Source: Sphingobium phenoxybenzoativorans
GTDB lineage: Bacteria; Pseudomonadota; Alphaproteobacteria; Sphingomonadales; Sphingomonadaceae
Length of the DNA stretch: 64,000 nt
Reading direction: 5' to 3'
Assembly (NCBI RefSeq): GCF_001757355.1
Contig: NZ_MINO01000003.1
Location: 62,001 to 126,000, forward strand
Shown in pieces: positions 8,204-15,729 of this stretch. Both the position numbers and the translations under genes were made by a program. Position 1 is the stretch's first letter, and every line of letters begins with the position of its first letter. The notes below the pieces were generated by a model. The model saw only the letters and a list, made by a program, of their open reading frames with translations, did no database searches and was not told where the DNA came from.

Positions 8204-8990
8204 CTAGTCTGGATAGTGGCCGGATTTGCGCAGCAGCAGGCGATAGCCGCCACGGGCCATGGCCCTGGCGTCGCGCGCCAGGCGGCGCACGCGCAGCCGC
8301 AGCGAGTCGGACGCGCCGTCCCATTCCTTCTCGATGCGGCCAGCCCCGAACAGCGCCACGCCGATCTCCCGCTGGGTGGCGCCCGCGCTGATCGCATCAT
8401 GGACGCGCAAGAGCGCGGCATGCCGTTGTAAACGCGGATCGGGCGGATAGAGGGAACGGGAAAATCTGCCGCGCCGGACCAGATCGAGGAACCGGCGCAG
8501 CGGCGCCACCCGCGCGCGCGCCGTGGCATAACCAGTAACATGAAAGCGGATCGTGACAGGTCCGGCCTGCGCAAAACTGCCCTGCTCGACATCGATCCGG
8601 ATATGGCGCGCGCCGTCAGACAAAAGCGCATGTTCCTGGCCAGTGGCGCTCCGGACAAGGGAAAGCCAGGGCGCAAGAACAGACAGATCAATGCTGTCAG
8701 GGCCAGATGCCTGGGCCGCGCTTATGTCGACCGGGAGAACCGCCGGGTCGAGATCAGCGATCCAGAAGATCCGGGCCTGTCTTGCGCTGCGATCCGGCGC
8801 CTCGGCGAAAATGCAACCCCCAGTCTGCAGGGTCGGCTGCGCCCCGCGTCGCCCGGCTGGCTTCCACATACCAGCGGATATAGTCAGGATCGCGGCGAAG
8901 CCACTCCCACATGATTCCGGCGCGATCGACCTCGCGCAGCACCTCATAGCCGTCTGGATCAGTCCAGAATTTCGGGCCGAAAACGCTCAA
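8204..8990 (-). pseudogene. DUF6499 + DUF2285 protein, frameshifted
   Basis: The N-terminal part (MSVFGPKFWTDPDGYEVLRE..., then MWEWLRRDPDYIRWY) is in one frame from 8990. The rest (APDRSARQARIFWIADLDPA, then PPDPRLQRHAALLRVHDAIS and GATQREIGVALFGAGRI) continues in another. The two halves join at DWG/CIFAEAPD around the CCCCC run at 8817-8821, so one inserted base explains the break. DUF6499-DUF2285 proteins are HTH-like putative regulators of sphingomonad and rhizobial integrative elements. A sequencing error in the C5 run cannot be ruled out; if so, the gene is intact. Confidence 0.75.
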
Positions 8991-9248
8991 GAACTGGCCG
9001 CTTCACTCAAATCGGCGTCCGCCGGCTGGGCCCCAGCTTCTATAAGGGTTCGCAATTTTCAGGTCAGAATGGATTTTATTTTGCAATGCAAAACTTTTGC
9101 TGAGCGCTTTCCAATGATAGTTTTGTGACAACGAGGAAATTTCCGGACGCCGGCCTGAGGACCCGCCGTCCGGCGCTAAGATGCCGGAAGGGCCGGCAGC
9201 GGGACTGCCGGTAGCTTGAGATGCCGCCCGTGGCCAGGTTGCATTTTT

Positions 9249-10025
9249 ATGGACCTGTATCCGCTTGCGCTGGAATTGCTGCTGTTGATCGAAGCGGCGC
9301 GCACCAAGGAAGACCTGGCCGATGCCATGGCCATCGTCACTCCGCGCCTTGGCTTTGACTATTTCGCCATGACCCATCATGTCGACATCCTGGCCTATGA
9401 GGATGATGCGGCGATCCATCTCCACAATTATCCTGCGCAATGGGCTGATTTCTACGCGTCGAGCGCGCTGGGGGTATCGGACCCGGTGCACAGGGCGAGC
9501 CATATGACGGGGATCGGCTTCCAATGGGCGCGCATCCCGCATCTCATTCCCCTGACGGTTCAGGACCGCCGCGTCTTCAGTCTTGGGCGCGAGCAGGGCA
9601 TCAGCGACGGCTTCACGGTGCCGTCCAATATCCCAGGAGAGTTGTTCGGCTCCTGTTCCTTCGCCACTATCGCCGGGAAGGCCGTGCCGCAGGAGCGGTT
9701 GCTGCTCGCGCAAATCGTGGGCGGATTTGCCTTTGAGGCGGCCCGGCGTCTGTGGACCGGGCGCGGCGAAAGTTTTGGCGAGCGCAAGGCGATCCTCACC
9801 GACCGGCAGCGCGAATGCGTGCTCTGGGCGACGCGCGGCAAGAGCGACTGGGAAATCAGCCAGATCGTCAAGATCAGCGAGGAGACCGTGTCGCGTCATA
9901 TCAGACATGCCTGCGAGCGCTATGGTATCAGCAAGCGCATTTCCCTGGTGGGGCTGACGCTTGAAGACGGGACACTGACGATCACGGATATCAACAGACG
10001 GCGCTATACCCCTTTCTGGGAATAG
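9249..10025 (+). CDS. luxR: LuxR-family quorum-sensing regulator
   Basis: 258 residues. The N-terminal autoinducer-binding domain keeps the usual ligand-pocket positions: W65, Y69, the DP pair at 78-79, W93 and the G in SDGF (121). The C-terminal LuxR helix-turn-helix reads LTDRQRECVLWATRGKSDWE through EETVSRHIRHACERYGI. It should bind an acyl-homoserine lactone and control the adjacent operon. ATG 9249 is used, after a T-rich stretch; an upstream in-frame ATG (9216) would add 11 unrelated residues. The luxI gene follows 56 nt downstream in the same direction. Confidence 0.9.
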   Translation: MDLYPLALELLLLIEAARTKEDLADAMAIVTPRLGFDYFAMTHHVDILAYEDDAAIHLHNYPAQWADFYASSALGVSDPVHRASHMTGIGFQWARIPHLIPLTVQDRRVFSLGREQGISDGFTVPSNIPGELFGSCSFATIAGKAVPQERLLLAQIVGGFAFEAARRLWTGRGESFGERKAILTDRQRECVLWATRGKSDWEISQIVKISEETVSRHIRHACERYGISKRISLVGLTLEDGTLTITDINRRRYTPFWE

Positions 10026-10081
10026 CGCCGCAATGCCTGCGCTGCGACCCTTGGCCAATCATGGTTAAGGGAAACACGATC

Positions 10082-10702
10082 ATGTTGCAGATAGAAAAGC
10101 ATCTGGGCGGTCCGATAGCGGACGCGGTCTTGAGGAACATGTTTGCCGCGCGAAAATCGGTCTTTATCGATCTCCTTAAATGGGATCTGCCTGCCCTTGC
10201 CGGCCTTTATGAGCTTGATCAGTTTGACGGCGAACACTGCCATTATCTCATATTGACTGATCCCGATGGCCAACATCTCGGCTCGGCAAGGCTGCTGCCG
10301 ACATGCCGGCCGCATATCCTCGACAGCTTCTACGCCGATCTGTGCGCGGGGCCGCCGCCCCGCGGCCCCGAAATCTTCGAAATCACCCGCTTTTGCCTCG
10401 ACCGGCGGCTACGCGCCGCAGAACGGCGGCAGGTCCGCGATGCGTTGATCATAGCGCTTGTCGATCATGCGCTGGCGGCCGGGATCACCCATTATAGCGC
10501 GGTCGCGGAGAAAGGCTGGTCTCAGCAGATTATCGCTTTCGGCTGGCGCTGCCTTCCGCTTGGGCGTCCCCAATATTGCGACGGCGGTCTGCTCGCCGCG
10601 CTCTGCATCGAGATATCCGAGCAGACGCCGCACCTGCTGGCGGACGCTGGCATCATCGGCGAAGCGTCGATTGCGATGCCGCAATCCCGCGCCGCCGCGT
10701 GA
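10082..10702 (+). CDS. luxI: Acyl-homoserine-lactone synthase, LuxI family
   Basis: 206 residues that keep all the invariant LuxI positions: R24, F28, W34, D46, D49, R70, E100 and R103 (for example AARKSVF, ELDQFD, SARLLPT, FEITRF). These residues bind S-adenosylmethionine and the acyl donor and form the lactone. ATG 10082 is preferred over 10061 because AAGGGA lies eight bases upstream. It sits between luxR and a dioxygenase gene, the last starting 10 nt after its stop behind a GGAGG, so the three are probably co-transcribed. The acyl chain made cannot be read from sequence. Confidence 0.93.
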   Translation: MLQIEKHLGGPIADAVLRNMFAARKSVFIDLLKWDLPALAGLYELDQFDGEHCHYLILTDPDGQHLGSARLLPTCRPHILDSFYADLCAGPPPRGPEIFEITRFCLDRRLRAAERRQVRDALIIALVDHALAAGITHYSAVAEKGWSQQIIAFGWRCLPLGRPQYCDGGLLAALCIEISEQTPHLLADAGIIGEASIAMPQSRAAA

Positions 10703-10712
10703 AAGGAGGCCT

Positions 10713-11618
10713 ATGATGACACGCCCCCTTTCGTTGCAGGGCCCGTTGGTGCAGGCATCGGTCCAGGCGCGGCCATGGATCGACATGCTCCAGGCCAAGG
10801 GCGCATGCATCATCCCTGCCTTGCTTCCGTCGGAGACTATCACAGCTTTGGCGCATAATCTTGAGGAGGATTTTGCCCTCACGCCCTTTTGCCAGGGCCA
10901 TTTTTACGGGGAGAAGACGCAGCGCTTCGGGCGTTTGCTCAGCCGGTCGCCGCACGCGGCCGCCCTTGTCCAGCAGCGGCTGATCCTGGACATTGTCGAG
11001 GCGATCCTTGGCCCCCATTGCGACACTATCCAGCTCAATGTTGCCCAGGCGATCGCCATTCATCCAGGCGCGCCCGCACAGGCGCCGCATCGCGACCAGG
11101 ATATGTGGCGGGGGCCGGTCGGGAAAATCGAATATCTGGTGAATGTCATCTGGCCGCTGACGCCCTTCGATGCCGATAATGGCGCGACATTGGTCTGGCC
11201 AGGCAGCCATGGCGTGGCAGCGCGCGATCCGCTGCCGGGCACCCCGCCCCTTGCCGCCGAGATGACGCCGGGATCAGCACTTGTCCTGCTTGGGTCGGTT
11301 CTGCACGGTGCCGGCGCCAATCACAGCAAGGACATCAGGCGCGGGATCGCCATTGGCTATTGCCTGGGCTGGCTTAAACCCTATGAAAATCCCTGGCTCG
11401 CCTATCCCCCCGATATCGCGCGCCATTTCCCGTCCGACCTGGCTGCGCTTATTGGCTATCGCCAGCATCGGCCCAATCTAGGAAATTTCGAGGGGCAATG
11501 CCCATCCATCCTGCTGACAGGCGACGCCAATGAACGACTTGGCGCCATCGATGCGCTGCGCCCGGACCAGAAGGACATGGTGGATAAGCACCATGCCGAG
11601 CAACGAGGGAAGGAATGA
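10713..11618 (+). CDS. Phytanoyl-CoA-dioxygenase-family Fe(II)/2-oxoglutarate oxygenase
   Basis: About 301 residues of the PhyH fold. The iron ligands are visible as H-R-D in APHRDQDMW, with a distal His in VLHGAGANHS and the 2-oxoglutarate Arg in IRRGIAIGY. The start at 10713 follows a perfect AAAGGAGG. It probably hydroxylates a small molecule or lipid. Its place directly behind luxI suggests it modifies the signal or makes a quorum-controlled product; this gene order is known to me from other sphingomonads, but the substrate is not. Its stop overlaps the next start (ATGA). Confidence 0.85.
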   Translation: MMTRPLSLQGPLVQASVQARPWIDMLQAKGACIIPALLPSETITALAHNLEEDFALTPFCQGHFYGEKTQRFGRLLSRSPHAAALVQQRLILDIVEAILGPHCDTIQLNVAQAIAIHPGAPAQAPHRDQDMWRGPVGKIEYLVNVIWPLTPFDADNGATLVWPGSHGVAARDPLPGTPPLAAEMTPGSALVLLGSVLHGAGANHSKDIRRGIAIGYCLGWLKPYENPWLAYPPDIARHFPSDLAALIGYRQHRPNLGNFEGQCPSILLTGDANERLGAIDALRPDQKDMVDKHHAEQRGKE

Positions 11619-12226
11619 ACGCGGGCGCAACGACCGGCCGCGTGCATGAAGCGCTCAGGCGGCAGATTATGGAGCGGATTTTCCGGCCCGGCGAACGGCT
11701 CGACCCGGCCCTGCTCGCCAAAAACCTCGCATCGAGCGCGACCCCGGTGCGCGAGGCGCTCCATATTCTGACCGGCGAGGGTTTGGTCGAAGCGCGCGCC
11801 GGCACAGGCTTTCATGTCCCGCATCTCGACGAACCCGGCCTCAAGGATCTGTACGCCTGGTCAGCCGACCTTGTTGCTGCAGCGATTGCATCCTGGCCGC
11901 CGCAGCTCGCTCCGGAGCGTCCAAACATGCAGAACTTATCTCGCTCGAACATGGCCGACAACGTCGCTGGCATCTTCCTCCGGATCGCGCGGCTTTCCTG
12001 CAACAGCGAGCATGACCGCGCTATGCATATGCTCAATATGCGCCTGCACGCGGTGCGGACGGTGGAAAACCAAGCCATTGCCCAATGCGAAAGCGAACTC
12101 CAGTCGTGGCGCGAGGCACTGCATAATCGTGAGCGCAGCGCTCTGCGCCGGATCAATGGCACCTATCATAGGCGCCGGCGCCGTGCTGCGGCAGCGATCC
12201 TGCGCGCGCTGTATCGTGCTGACTGA
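11615..12226 (+). CDS. GntR-family transcriptional regulator
   Basis: 203 residues. The N-terminal winged HTH is clear: HEALRRQIMERIFRPGERLD, then SATPVREALHILTGEGLVEA and GTGFHVPHLDEPGLKDLY. The C-terminal helical (FCD-like) part is shorter and more basic than usual and ends RRRRRAAAAILRALYRAD, so ligand binding may be altered. The start overlaps the oxygenase stop by four bases, placing it in the quorum-sensing operon. It may feed a metabolite signal back on that operon. Confidence 0.8.
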   Translation: MNAGATTGRVHEALRRQIMERIFRPGERLDPALLAKNLASSATPVREALHILTGEGLVEARAGTGFHVPHLDEPGLKDLYAWSADLVAAAIASWPPQLAPERPNMQNLSRSNMADNVAGIFLRIARLSCNSEHDRAMHMLNMRLHAVRTVENQAIAQCESELQSWREALHNRERSALRRINGTYHRRRRRAAAAILRALYRAD

Positions 12227-12466
12227 CGGGCAAATCTCATGCCGACGAGATGGCAGCCTTAGGGGGTCACAGTCCGAAAGGCGTCGACATGGCATCCTCT
12301 CAACCCCTTAGAGCGGACTTCGGAAGTGCCAAACTCATCCTCGCACCCGATCTGCTATTTCCGCTACGGGCGCAAGCACAGCGTGACATCCCGGTGGAAA
12401 TGCGAATTCTCCCGCTTTTTCCCGGCCGGCTTCTCGTCGAATGAAGTGCCGGTTTCAATTCCTGGC

Positions 12467-12979
12467 CTATTCCCTAGGATTATGGCCGCGAAATTCGGGA
12501 ATGATCCTTTCCGCGAACAGGCGCGTCGACTTTGCGGCGATGGCACGGGCTTCGGCGTCGAATTGCCCCAGCGACGCGACCTGGAACAGTCCAACGCCGA
12601 TGTCCGCGAATTCCCGCACATGCCGTTCGATGGTTTCAGGCCCGCCGCAAACGACACCACGCGTCCAGAAGCTGTCGTCGGCGACGACCTGGATGCGGGA
12701 TTCCGACAGCGGTATGCCCATGCGCCGTCCAGCCTCCAGGTCGCGCCTGCGCTTGACCTCCAGCCATTACTTGGTGCTCGCGAACAGCAAGTCAGCCTCT
12801 TCCCGGGCGATCGCGTCCGTTTCCTCCATAATCCTTTGCCGAGGGGGTGTCGCGCATGCCGGAGGTCGTGAAATTCTATCGCATGAGCGGCGAGATCGAC
12901 CATCTGCTGAAGATCGTTGCCCGCGACATCCGATTATGACCGCATCTGTCGCAAGCTGACCAATGTGGCGGACCTGCAT
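12467..12979 (-). pseudogene. Luciferase-like monooxygenase C-terminal remnant
   Basis: One frame reads IMEETDAIAREEADLLFAST-K, a TAA stop at 12769-12767, then WLEVKRRRDLEAG, GIPLSESRIQVVADDSFWTR, GGPETIERHVREFADIGVGL and LFAERIIPEF. The last segments (GGPETIxxxxxxFxxxGVxxF) are typical of the C-terminal end of F420/FMN-dependent luciferase-like monooxygenases. The 5' part of the barrel is missing and the stop is internal, so the gene is dead. It sits at the end of the catabolic cluster, perhaps a lost enzyme of that pathway. Confidence 0.7.
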
Positions 12980-13110
12980 GATGTCAGTCCATCCTTCGCC
13001 ATGCAGAAAATCAATTCGACGACCGCCTTACCGCTGATATAGCGGCGGGGATGGCATGGCAGGCCGGGGCGGCGCGCCATGTCCATTTACTCCACGGGCA
13101 CCCTGCCCCG

Positions 13111-13572
13111 TCATTCAAAGACGAGCGGGCGGTCGTCGTCGCCACGGCCTTTCGCGAACATCTCTATCGCATCGGGCCGCTGCCAATAAACCTCCAGGAT
13201 GTTGCCATCCGGATCGTTGAAATAGATGCTCTGCTGGCTGCCATGGTCCATGGTGGCGATGATGTTGACCCCCCTTTCCTTGAATTGGAAATAGGCGTCG
13301 CGCATCTGGTCCTGGGTTTCGAGTTCGAAGCCGACATGGTGGAAACCGATGCCGACCGGCGGCATCGAATTATGCGGCTGGCTGGCGCCGACATCGGAGC
13401 TTTGCACAAGGTCGACAGTGTGGCTGAGGTCGCGCAGGCCCAGGAATACCACCCCCTCCTCCTCATTCTCTTCCATCACATGGAGGCCCAGCAGGCTGGT
13501 ATAAAATTCCTTGGACAGATCGAGGTTCGAAACCCGAAACGCGATATGACCCTGACGCTTAATGGTGATCAT
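13111..13572 (-). CDS. VOC-superfamily metalloprotein (glyoxalase/extradiol type)
   Basis: 153 residues with two paired beta-alpha-beta-beta-beta units. Putative metal ligands are in place: His in RQGHIAFRVSNLD, His in GIGFHHVGFELET, and Glu in DPDGNILEVYW. This is the His/His/Glu set of glyoxalase, fosfomycin-resistance and small extradiol-type enzymes. ATG 13572 has AAGGAG eight bases upstream. A copy of the cluster's 27-bp motif lies about 150 nt upstream. The substrate is unknown; within this cluster an isomerase or ring-cleavage role is plausible. Confidence 0.8.
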   Translation of the reverse strand: MITIKRQGHIAFRVSNLDLSKEFYTSLLGLHVMEENEEEGVVFLGLRDLSHTVDLVQSSDVGASQPHNSMPPVGIGFHHVGFELETQDQMRDAYFQFKERGVNIIATMDHGSQQSIYFNDPDGNILEVYWQRPDAIEMFAKGRGDDDRPLVFE

Positions 13573-13723
13573 CAACTAGACTCCTTTCGGTCTTCATATC
13601 GGCGGGAACGGCATGAGCGGGGACGGCGCCGCGATGGTCATCGGCACGCCATCACTCCGCGCGATCCAACCTTGAAGAATGCTATCATGGCCCCGGAAAT
13701 GTGCGCGCCACGGGGTCATATTT

Positions 13724-13750
13724 CCAATATAAATTCCCCCGCCATTATTC
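13724..13750 (-). promoter_or_regulatory. Shared bipartite motif, copy 1
   Basis: Read toward the VOC gene: GAATAAT, 8 nt, AATTTATATTGG. It ends about 150 nt before the start at 13572. Confidence 0.6.
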
Positions 13751-13789
13751 GGCTATCCATAACAATGAAGCGTGCCCTGCCCCCTTGCT

Positions 13790-14818
13790 TCATCCTTTCG
13801 ATCGGCGCTTGAAAGCAAGTCCCGCCAGGGCATTCGACTGCGCGCCGAAGAAGTTCGCCTGCGGCTTGAAACCGATGGCATCCTCCATCTCCACCGGGCC
13901 TGAGAACAGTTCGAACTCACGGCCTGGGTCGAGGACATAGGTGGCGATAAAGTTTGGCCCTTCCACGACCGCCTCAGGCCCGCGCCCCTCTTCGTCCAGC
14001 CGCGCGATCACGTCGCGCACAAGCTGATTATTAGCCGTGCAAAGGCCGACATTCATCACGCCCTGATCACAGGCGAGATAATAAGCAGGCTGCGGACGGC
14101 CCAAAGGCTCGCTGTAGCGGACGATCTCGAAAAAGCTGGTCCCCGCACGCGCCACGAAGCCGTCGCGCGCCGCTCCCTCCAACCCCCAGACCACTTCGTC
14201 GGCGGGGTCGTGCAGTACATTGAGCGGCAGTATCTCTAGCCGCAGCGCGTCCCGATAGAAATGCAGTGCATCGTCGAGGTCGGCGACCGAACTGGTCATG
14301 TAGATGATGGCGGGATCGATGTCGGCAAAATGATGCGGACGAATGCCGCCGGGGATGCCCGGCCCATCCTCCATCAATTCTATCACGATACCGGCGAAGG
14401 GGTCGCGAAAGGCCGCGCGACGCCCGCCCTTCACCACCATAGGGGGATGGATCAGGCTGACGCCCCAGGGCTTGAGCGCCGCGATCGCGCGGTCGAAGTC
14501 GGAAACCGCCACCCCCATGCGTGTCCAGCCATGGTCGCTGGGGCGCCAGTCCGCGGGCAGCGGCCGCTGTCGAGGTTCGCGATGCTCGAAAAGCTCAAGC
14601 TGCGAAAAGCGTTCGCGTCCCATCATCCACCACATCACGGCCCGCGCGGTGGGTGGCAATCCCTGAAGCTGGATGGGCAGGCCCCAGGCGCAATTGGCAC
14701 CGCTGTTCGCGAAGCCGAGCACTTCGGAATAGAAGCGCAGCGAACCGGACATGTCGGACGTATTGAGGGCGATCTGCCCGAATATCAGCGTCTCGCCGTC
14801 CTCATAGGCATGGGTCAT
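13790..14818 (-). CDS. Two-domain VOC-family protein without canonical extradiol ligands
   Basis: 342 residues made of two tandem VOC domains (GQIALNTSDMSGSLRFYSEV at about 14 and AIIYMTSSVADLDDALHFYR at about 170). The length resembles type I extradiol dioxygenases. However, the positions where those have His ligands hold other residues (AIIYMTSS and GVMNVGLCTA), and only the last Glu (EFELFSGP) is evident. It is therefore more likely a non-dioxygenase VOC enzyme or binding protein. It lies downstream of the SDR and TBDR genes, in the same direction. Confidence 0.75.
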   Translation of the reverse strand: MTHAYEDGETLIFGQIALNTSDMSGSLRFYSEVLGFANSGANCAWGLPIQLQGLPPTARAVMWWMMGRERFSQLELFEHREPRQRPLPADWRPSDHGWTRMGVAVSDFDRAIAALKPWGVSLIHPPMVVKGGRRAAFRDPFAGIVIELMEDGPGIPGGIRPHHFADIDPAIIYMTSSVADLDDALHFYRDALRLEILPLNVLHDPADEVVWGLEGAARDGFVARAGTSFFEIVRYSEPLGRPQPAYYLACDQGVMNVGLCTANNQLVRDVIARLDEEGRGPEAVVEGPNFIATYVLDPGREFELFSGPVEMEDAIGFKPQANFFGAQSNALAGLAFKRRSKG

Positions 14819-14879
14819 GGCTTCGGCTCTCCTCTTTTCCGACCCGGCGGCAAGCGCGTGATCCGTTCCGTTTTCGGTA

Positions 14880-15692
14880 TCAGGTCCTAGCGGCCTGCTC
14901 GAGATAGCGGCGGAACGGGCCGTTGATCGCCAACTGGCTCATCGCGCCACCATCGACCGAAAGAATATGGCCATTGATGAACACTGCCGCATCGGAAGCC
15001 AGAAAGCCCACGACCGAGGCGATACCGGCGGGCGAACAGAGCGTCGGCACAAGCGCCACATCATGATGGAGCCGCTTGACCTCTTCCGGCAGAAAGCGTT
15101 CTGCCGCGGGCGTCAGCACGAGTGACGGCGCAACCGCGTTGCAGCGAATCCCTTCCCGGCCATAACGAGCCGCGACATTGCGCGTCAGCATCGCCACCGC
15201 CGCTTTCGAGACGCCATAGGCGGGCATGGAGAGAAATCCGGCAAGGCCGTTGACCGAGGCGGTATTGATGATGGCTCCGCCCCCGCCCCCCAGCATCTTC
15301 GGAATGGCGTATTTGCACCCGAACATCGAGCCGCGAAGGTTGATCGCCATGGTGCGATCCCAGAATTCCGCCTCCATGGAGACGATGTCTGCATCCTTTT
15401 CCATCAGGTCAGCCCCCTGATAGGCAGCATTATTGTGCAGGATGTCGAGGCGGCCGAAGCGCATGACGGCCGCCTGAACCGCACCCGCGACATCGGCTTC
15501 CGCCGCGACATTGCAGGCCAGGGCGATGGCTTCGCCGCCATTGGCCTCGATTTCGGTGGCGACCTTTTCAGCCGCCGCCAGGTCGATATCGGTAACAACG
15601 ACGCGTGCGCCCTGCCCGCCCATGAGCAGCCCGACCGCACGGCCGATGCCCGATCCTGCTGCGGTCAACAGCGCGACTTTTCCACTCAGCAT
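14880..15692 (-). CDS. Short-chain dehydrogenase/reductase
   Basis: 270 residues. The NAD(P)-binding motif TAAGSGIGRAVG is at the N-terminus, followed by NNAAY (90s), the catalytic Ser in NTASVNGLAG, and YxxxK in AYGVSKAAV. The acidic residue after beta-2 (TDIDLA) favours NAD. ATG 15692 follows AAGGGA; an upstream frame without SDR homology was discarded. It oxidises or reduces an alcohol/ketone and probably serves a step of the catabolic cluster. It lies 37 nt after the TBDR gene. Confidence 0.88.
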   Translation of the reverse strand: MLSGKVALLTAAGSGIGRAVGLLMGGQGARVVVTDIDLAAAEKVATEIEANGGEAIALACNVAAEADVAGAVQAAVMRFGRLDILHNNAAYQGADLMEKDADIVSMEAEFWDRTMAINLRGSMFGCKYAIPKMLGGGGGAIINTASVNGLAGFLSMPAYGVSKAAVAMLTRNVAARYGREGIRCNAVAPSLVLTPAAERFLPEEVKRLHHDVALVPTLCSPAGIASVVGFLASDAAVFINGHILSVDGGAMSQLAINGPFRRYLEQAART

Positions 15693-15729
15693 GGCCGGAT
15701 ATCCCTTATTCTGCGCGAAAGCCGATCGG

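Noticed and set aside
9003..10058. 351-codon minus-strand frame opposite luxR
   Set aside because: The plus strand encodes a LuxR protein with conserved ligand and HTH residues; the minus frame is a codon-bias shadow.
13790..14818. Annotation as an extradiol ring-cleavage dioxygenase
   Set aside because: The His ligands expected in type I extradiol enzymes are not present at the matching positions.
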